The position numbers and the translations under genes were made by a program. The notes beneath the pieces are model-generated. The model had not been told where the DNA came from. It made no database searches and saw nothing but the letters and a program-made list of their open reading frames with translations. Below, piece after piece: positions 6,213 through 9,846 of a DNA stretch of 9,846 nt; the stretch's first letter is position 1; each line of letters starts with the position of its first letter. Source of the stretch: Veillonella sp. (GTDB lineage: Bacteria; Bacillota; Negativicutes; Veillonellales; Veillonellaceae); the NCBI RefSeq assembly GCF_019414865.1, contig NZ_DXLG01000049.1, forward strand, positions 1,300 to 11,145, written 5' to 3'.

Positions 6213-6953
6213 ATGGACTCTATTTTGTCTTCCGTGCTATCCATCTTTTCGCATAATCCTATTATTGTTTTAGGTATCATCGCGTACATTGCTTTTTCTA
6301 TTATAAAAAGCAAGAATACTGAAGAGTCTGATGACTATGATAACTATGAAAGTTCGAGTTCTGGCCAGACTTGGGAGGATATGGAGCGTGAATATGGTAT
6401 CTCCATAGAGAAAAAGCCTGTAGAACCTTCACCTGAGGATTTGTTGTATGATGATGATTTTTATCGTGAAATCTTCAAAAATAGACCGATTGAAAATCAG
6501 CATCCTGAGGCCCCTTTACGAAAAAAGGGTGGAAGACTGTTTCAATATGATGATACGGAGACATCTGATAAACATGTTGAAGTGGATCCAAGTAATGATA
6601 AAACTCAAACAGTTTTAGCTTCCGAGGATCATTACGATGAAGCGTCTACAACGCAACAAGGTACTCATGGTTCATCCAAGAAAACCTCAATTAAATCAAC
6701 TAGCTTTAGTACTAATACAACTCGTTCGGCTCGAGAGTCTGTTACAGGTCCTTCTTTAAATGAGCGTTTAGCTGAGTTTAAACGAGATAAAGCATCTAAA
6801 GAGGGTCGTGTTCTTCTTGAGAATGTAAGTGTCACAACTGTCCCAGCTGTAACTTCAACACGTAAACGAAAAGCTAATCATGCCTTAAAAGAGGGAATGA
6901 AGTGGTCTATTATTTTAGGAAAGCCCAAAGCTCTAGAGCGGAGATATCGCTAA
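6213..6953 (+). CDS. Bitopic membrane protein with long disordered cytoplasmic region, third gene of the floA operon
   Basis: A 246-aa protein of no family I can name. Residues about 14-31 (HNPIIVLGIIAYIAFSII) form one membrane segment, followed by KSK and a long polar region. An acidic, Ser-rich part (about 35-85, for example EESDDYDNYESSSS) and a Ser/Thr-rich part (about 143-180) suggest disorder. A helix-prone charged segment, LNERLAEFKRDKASKEGRVLLENV, spans 182-205. The C-terminus is basic and ends with a hydrophobic-plus-basic motif, MKWSIILGKPKALERRYR (229-246). From memory, similar terminal ILG-P-x-x-x-R motifs occur in uncharacterised Negativicutes proteins. AGGAG (6203-6207) overlaps the floA stop codon and the gap is 8 nt, so it is co-translated with floA. 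It may be a FloA partner or anchor; this is inferred only from position and topology. Confidence 0.75.
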   Translation: MDSILSSVLSIFSHNPIIVLGIIAYIAFSIIKSKNTEESDDYDNYESSSSGQTWEDMEREYGISIEKKPVEPSPEDLLYDDDFYREIFKNRPIENQHPEAPLRKKGGRLFQYDDTETSDKHVEVDPSNDKTQTVLASEDHYDEASTTQQGTHGSSKKTSIKSTSFSTNTTRSARESVTGPSLNERLAEFKRDKASKEGRVLLENVSVTTVPAVTSTRKRKANHALKEGMKWSIILGKPKALERRYR

Positions 6954-6961
6954 TTAGAATG

Positions 6962-6992
6962 CTAACAATAAGCTCTACTAGAAGGTTGTTAG
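6962..6992 (+). other. Hairpin in the 3' untranslated region of the floA operon
   Basis: A perfect 7-bp inverted repeat, CTAACAA (6962-6968) and TTGTTAG (6986-6992), has a 17-nt loop and starts 8 nt after the stop of the third operon gene. No T-run follows, so it is unlikely to terminate transcription by itself. It could protect the 3' end, or be chance. Confidence 0.3.
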
Positions 6993-7085
6993 GCCATAGA
7001 ATATGAATGGTTTATGCTCAGATATTGTGATAGTAACTAGAATTACACCTATCGTATGTGGTGCATATAATTACATATGAAAAGA

Positions 7086-7128
7086 GGTTCCTATTGGTCA
7101 CCTATGTGACTATTAGGAACCTTTTTTG
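7086..7128 (+). terminator. Strong rho-independent terminator after the nfeD-floA-orf246 operon
   Basis: A long stem pairs 7086-7102 with 7107-7123, with one T-T mismatch and one G-U pair, around a 4-nt CTAT loop. Six Ts (7123-7128) follow, and four As precede the left arm, so it may work in both directions. It separates the floA operon from the five-HTH gene. Confidence 0.92.
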
Positions 7129-7198
7129 TATTGTTTTTTCTTGATGGAGCTTTCACAATAATAGAGAAGGGAGTTCGTCTATAAGGAAAGGTGATATT

Positions 7199-7930
7199 AT
7201 GTATCGTAATGTGCGCGTTATACCTAGACAGCTATTGGAACAACTATATGTAGAGAAACAGTGGAGTGTTAGAGAGGTAGCAGAGTATTTTCAGTGTAGT
7301 GTAGACACTATTATGCGACGCATGAAGCAGTATGACATTGAGAGAAGACCTTTGAAAAAGGATATCAATATGGTTCATGTACAAGCTCTATACGAAACTG
7401 GTAAGTGGTCTCTACACTCGTTAGCAAAGCGTTATGATGTGTCTATAACGACAATGGCAAGCCGTATGAAGGAATATGGACTGGCTTGCCAGCGATCCAC
7501 GAAGAATGTATCTATCGATCCAGTACGTATTTGTAGAGCTTATAAAAGTGGAAATACTTCGGATTCTATTGCTCGCATGTACGGCATATCGCAATGGAAA
7601 GTACATCATGTGTTGAGGCATATGGGAATGTGTACAACACCGAAGGTACAAAATCATCGAAAGGTAGAGGAGATGGCTTACTTATATATTCATCATCATA
7701 TGAGTACCGATGACATAGGTTTAGCCTATGGTATACGAGGATCTACGGTGGCTATTTATCTACGGGAACAAGGCATAGAAATTCGTACCAATACTTTACA
7801 GTTAGATGAAAATAACATAAAAAACCTACGAGCAAAAGGGTATGGTGTTGCTAAAATAGCGCAGATAATGGGATGCTCTGCTTCTGCGGTGAGAAAGCGA
7901 CTAGCTATGAAAAAATATATCTCTCCTTGA
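7199..7930 (+). CDS. Protein built of five tandem helix-turn-helix units, putative DNA-binding regulator
   Basis: A 243-aa protein that divides almost entirely into five similar HTH units at about residues 8-50, 57-100, 106-148, 154-197 and 202-241. The repeat period is 47-49 residues. Each has a first helix (such as LLEQLYVEKQW), then a Hin/Psq-like HTH core: SVREVAEYFQCSVDTIMRRM, SLHSLAKRYDVSITTMASRM, SDSIARMYGISQWKVHHVLR, STDDIGLAYGIRGSTVAIYL and GVAKIAQIMGCSASAVRKRL. The first four end in a short segment such as YDIERR, YGLACQR or QGIEIRT. No enzymatic, ligand-binding or membrane domain is visible. The ATG follows an anti-16S match, AGGTGAT (7189-7195). Resemblance to resolvase-type and transposase-type HTHs is general, but no catalytic domain is present. 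A sequence-specific regulator or DNA-organising protein is the likeliest role. Its targets are unknown; the adjacent TauE-like promoter is a candidate. Confidence 0.75.
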   Translation: MYRNVRVIPRQLLEQLYVEKQWSVREVAEYFQCSVDTIMRRMKQYDIERRPLKKDINMVHVQALYETGKWSLHSLAKRYDVSITTMASRMKEYGLACQRSTKNVSIDPVRICRAYKSGNTSDSIARMYGISQWKVHHVLRHMGMCTTPKVQNHRKVEEMAYLYIHHHMSTDDIGLAYGIRGSTVAIYLREQGIEIRTNTLQLDENNIKNLRAKGYGVAKIAQIMGCSASAVRKRLAMKKYISP

Positions 7931-7955
7931 TGTAGTGTAGTAGATACTATATACT
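7927..7955 (+). promoter_or_regulatory. Promoter of the TauE/SafE-like gene, overlapping the HTH gene stop codon
   Basis: TTGATG (7927-7932, covering the TGA stop at 7928-7930) and TATACT (7950-7955) are 17 bp apart. The -10 box matches five of six consensus bases and the -35 box four. The spacer contains the near-palindrome TAGTAGATACTA (7938-7949), which ends directly against the -10 box and could be an operator. Confidence 0.6.
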
Positions 7956-7984
7956 TAAATTTATACAATGATGGGAGGAATATT

Positions 7985-8923
7985 ATGTTCGAAATTATCT
8001 CTGCTTTAATACCGTTTTTCTTACTTGGCATAGTTGCCGCTGGTTTATCCCGTGTATCTGGGGTGGCCTTGTCAATGATTATAGTACCAACTCTATTGAT
8101 TTGGGGTGCTAATGCCATTGATGTCATTGCTTTCATGTTACTCTTTGTAGTGTATAACAACTTTACAATGGAGACACAAGACGTTCGTTTAGATTATAAA
8201 GATCTTGTATTATTCCCTAAATGGCGCTTGTGCATTCCCTTTATTTTGACTATTATTACAGCCTACTTTGCACCGGCTGCGGGCATTGCAGTCTTTATGG
8301 CTTGCTTTGTATTAGAACTATTGGCTACCGTGTATAAACGGATTCCTGAAAATAAACGTCCTCGTTTACATCGCGTTATCGTTACATCAGTTTTAAGTGC
8401 TGTTGTAACGGCTGTAGGTGCTTATGCAGGTCCAAAAATTCCTAGCGAATACTACTTCATCTGTGCTGGTTTAGCAATCTTAGTTATTACAGGCTTTGCA
8501 TGGTATGTAGGGAACCATCGAGATGCTTTTAGAGGTGCGTGGGAAACAATTTGGGCTGACTTTAATCTATTCTTGGGTATGTTTGGTGTAGAAGCATCTT
8601 ATTATCCAGCAGCGCTAACTCGTTCTATTCCAAATCCAATGGATCGTATGCTACCAATGATTACTGTAGTAGGTGGTTATGCAGGTCTCATGGTGGTGTT
8701 TGGGTTGTATAATATTTTCTCCATACCATCCTTGATTACTGCTATTGGTGCGGCTATCGGTATTCGTCTATTTGGTTTGTACGAGTTTCCACGACACGGC
8801 AGCTTCTCCTACTTGGCTATTGGCTTTGCTGTAGCTGCTGTTGTGTGCTTATACCTCGTATCTCCAACACCAGTAGGTTTTGATTATATCAATACATTGG
8901 TATCTCAACCTATCGTTCAATAA
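7985..8923 (+). CDS. TauE/SafE-like (DUF81-type) membrane transporter
   Basis: A 312-aa integral membrane protein with about eight or nine hydrophobic segments (about 7-38, 46-60, 82-99, 101-116, 130-149, 156-174, 223-243, 248-265 and 272-293). The N-terminal segment FFLLGIVAAGLSRVSGVALSMIIVP resembles the TauE/SafE pattern of a Gly-rich first helix ending in VP. Family members are proposed to export sulfite or sulfur-containing organic anions, but the substrate here cannot be read from the sequence. Similarity is moderate and judged by eye; another small-transporter family is possible. GGGAGGA (7973-7979) supports the ATG, and a likely own promoter lies just upstream. It follows the five-HTH gene by 54 nt, so control by that protein is possible. 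No clear terminator was found after it. Confidence 0.6.
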   Translation: MFEIISALIPFFLLGIVAAGLSRVSGVALSMIIVPTLLIWGANAIDVIAFMLLFVVYNNFTMETQDVRLDYKDLVLFPKWRLCIPFILTIITAYFAPAAGIAVFMACFVLELLATVYKRIPENKRPRLHRVIVTSVLSAVVTAVGAYAGPKIPSEYYFICAGLAILVITGFAWYVGNHRDAFRGAWETIWADFNLFLGMFGVEASYYPAALTRSIPNPMDRMLPMITVVGGYAGLMVVFGLYNIFSIPSLITAIGAAIGIRLFGLYEFPRHGSFSYLAIGFAVAAVVCLYLVSPTPVGFDYINTLVSQPIVQ

Positions 8924-9070
8924 TGGTTGATCTTATAATCGTTGCTATATCTTTTTGTTAATATTGCTAATGTCTTACATAGTAGCTAATTGAATTTGAA
9001 TATGTGACATAGTTCATATATTGTGTTGAAAGTTGAGTCCATACTAGATTGTGAAAGGAGTTGATGCTCT
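8924..9070 (+). promoter_or_regulatory. AT-rich intergenic region with weak promoter candidate for the glycosylase gene
   Basis: TTGAAT at 8996-9001 and TATTGT at 9019-9024 are 17 bp apart, a weak promoter match. Between them starts an 11-bp palindrome, TATGTGACATA (9001-9011). No terminator hairpin with a T-run is visible after the TauE-like stop, so read-through into the glycosylase gene is possible. Confidence 0.3.
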
Positions 9071-9664
9071 GTGGCAGAAACAATTGAAACGAGACCATTT
9101 CCGCCATTCTTACCAAAGAATACGACGGTCATGATGATGGGAACATTCCCACCAACTTCCGAAAAGCGTTCTATGGAATTTCATTATCCTAACTTTCAAA
9201 ATGATATGTGGCGCGTGTATGGCTTAGTATTCTTTGACGATAAGGAACACTTTAGAAAAGGTGAGGAAAAAGCCTTTGATGCGGATAAGATTAAAGCGTT
9301 CTTATCTGAAGCGGGGATTGCTTCTTGTCCTACTGTTTTGAAAGCTATACGCGAAAAGGGCAATGCATCGGATGCATTTCTTAAGGTCGTTGAACCTGTA
9401 CCGCTTGCAGAGGTATTGGACCGAATTCCACACTGTAAACATATTGGTACCACAGGTGGTAAGGCCACAGAAATTTTGTTAAGCCTTTTGCCAGAAAAGG
9501 TTAAACTACCTAAAACAGGGGAGACAATTCCCTTTGTGTTTAACGGTCGTGAACTGACGTTAACACGATTGCCATCTACATCTCGTGCATATCCATTAAG
9601 CCTTGCCAAAAAGGCTGAAGCCTATAAAAATTTCTTTAAGGCTTGTGGATTACAAACGAAATAA
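9071..9664 (+). CDS. Uracil-DNA glycosylase superfamily protein (MUG/HDG-like)
   Basis: A 197-aa cytoplasmic protein. It begins at GTG 9071, the first start after an in-frame TGA at 9062, with GAAAGGAG at 9053-9060 as ribosome binding site (spacing 10 nt). The first motif GTFPP (24-28) followed by YPNFQNDMW (39-47) resembles the G-S/T-F-P-P...YP/GxP-x-N-x-FW motif of mismatch-type and hypoxanthine-type glycosylases. GTTGGKA (126-132) fits the central strand and loop, and LPSTSRAYPLSLAKKAEAY (167-185) matches the second motif LPS-x-S-x-A. Such enzymes remove uracil, hypoxanthine or mispaired bases from DNA as the first step of base excision repair. The substrate cannot be decided here, and the catalytic Asn (41 or 44) is only a guess. 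The match is to a divergent branch, not to family 1 Ung. Confidence 0.75.
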   Translation: MAETIETRPFPPFLPKNTTVMMMGTFPPTSEKRSMEFHYPNFQNDMWRVYGLVFFDDKEHFRKGEEKAFDADKIKAFLSEAGIASCPTVLKAIREKGNASDAFLKVVEPVPLAEVLDRIPHCKHIGTTGGKATEILLSLLPEKVKLPKTGETIPFVFNGRELTLTRLPSTSRAYPLSLAKKAEAYKNFFKACGLQTK

Positions 9665-9698
9665 TCTTGATAAGTAAACTAATTTAATATGTATAAAT

Positions 9699-9759
9699 AA
9701 CACCTTTGTTGTTATATTGTATTTTTAATGATGCCATATAAACAGTCAAAGGTGTTTTT
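9699..9759 (+). terminator. Rho-independent terminator with long branched loop after the glycosylase gene
   Basis: A perfect 10-bp stem, AACACCTTTG (9699-9708) with CAAAGGTGTT (9747-9756), is followed by a short T-run (9755-9759). The 38-nt loop carries a second small stem, TTATAT (9712-9717) with ATATAA (9736-9741). The right arm and T-run form a standard terminator despite the long loop. Confidence 0.8.
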
Positions 9760-9805
9760 GTTATCAAAAATTAATGTGAATTAGAAAAATGGATATAACT
9801 ATATT

Positions 9806-9834
9806 ATGATTGGCTATGTATATATTGTTATAAA
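9806..9834 (+). promoter_or_regulatory. Candidate extended -10 promoter for a gene beyond the right edge
   Basis: TGTTATAAA at 9826-9834 fits an extended -10 (TGn before TATAAA). The -35 position 17 bp upstream (ATGATT, 9806-9811) matches poorly. The next gene lies outside the window, so this cannot be confirmed. Positions 9760-9846 otherwise show only AT-rich non-coding DNA. Confidence 0.3.
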
Positions 9835-9846
9835 TAAAATTAATGA

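Noticed and set aside
7066..7071. TATAAT just before the floA operon terminator as a promoter for the five-HTH gene
   Set aside because: There is no acceptable -35 box 16-18 bp upstream, and a transcript from it would run at once into the strong terminator at 7086-7128.
7756..8160. 134-codon antisense frame spanning the end of the HTH gene and the start of the TauE-like gene
   Set aside because: It crosses a well-supported promoter and ribosome binding site on the other strand and shows no domain. Both sense genes explain the region.
9196..9609. 137-codon antisense frame opposite the glycosylase gene
   Set aside because: No ribosome binding site or recognisable domain. The sense frame has clear UDG motifs and a good start.

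Overview
The window looks like chromosomal DNA from a low-GC bacterium of the Firmicutes/Negativicutes type, most likely Veillonella or a close relative. This assignment is inference from base composition, strong AGGAGG-type ribosome binding sites, the gene set (trmB next to an FtsW/SpoVE-type SEDS gene, a short NfeD plus FloA operon) and general resemblance of the proteins. No rRNA or other decisive marker is present. All nine supported genes lie on the + strand. There is no tRNA, rRNA, CRISPR array, insertion sequence or integrase.

Layout. Positions 1-253 are AT-rich non-coding DNA with a hairpin and repeated short motifs. Then comes an exported protein with a carboxymuconolactone-decarboxylase (CMD)-type fold (254-937), closed by a UUCG-loop terminator. 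A near-consensus promoter (1011-1039), straddled by a perfect 10-bp inverted repeat, drives trmB and the tightly coupled FtsW/SpoVE-type gene (1109-3113). A uracil permease (3224-4507) follows, preceded by a leader hairpin and followed by a 17-bp tandem repeat and a terminator. The next unit is nfeD-floA-orf246 (4747-6953), a flotillin-like membrane-domain operon with an extra bitopic, mostly disordered third member, ended by a strong terminator at 7086-7128. A protein made of five tandem helix-turn-helix units (7199-7930) is followed by a TauE/SafE-like membrane protein (7985-8923). The promoter of that membrane protein gene starts inside the stop region of the HTH gene. A divergent uracil-DNA-glycosylase-superfamily gene (9071-9664) with its own terminator closes the window, and a candidate outward promoter lies at the right edge.

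How the genes work together. trmB/ftsW couple tRNA modification and cell-wall synthesis only by operon structure. nfeD/floA/orf246 probably form one membrane-organising module. The five-HTH protein is the best candidate local regulator, and the adjacent TauE-like gene, with a near-palindrome in its promoter spacer, is its most obvious possible target. The remaining genes are mostly housekeeping. The most unusual items are the five-HTH array protein, the CMD-fold exported protein that has neither Cys nor His, and the third gene of the FloA operon.
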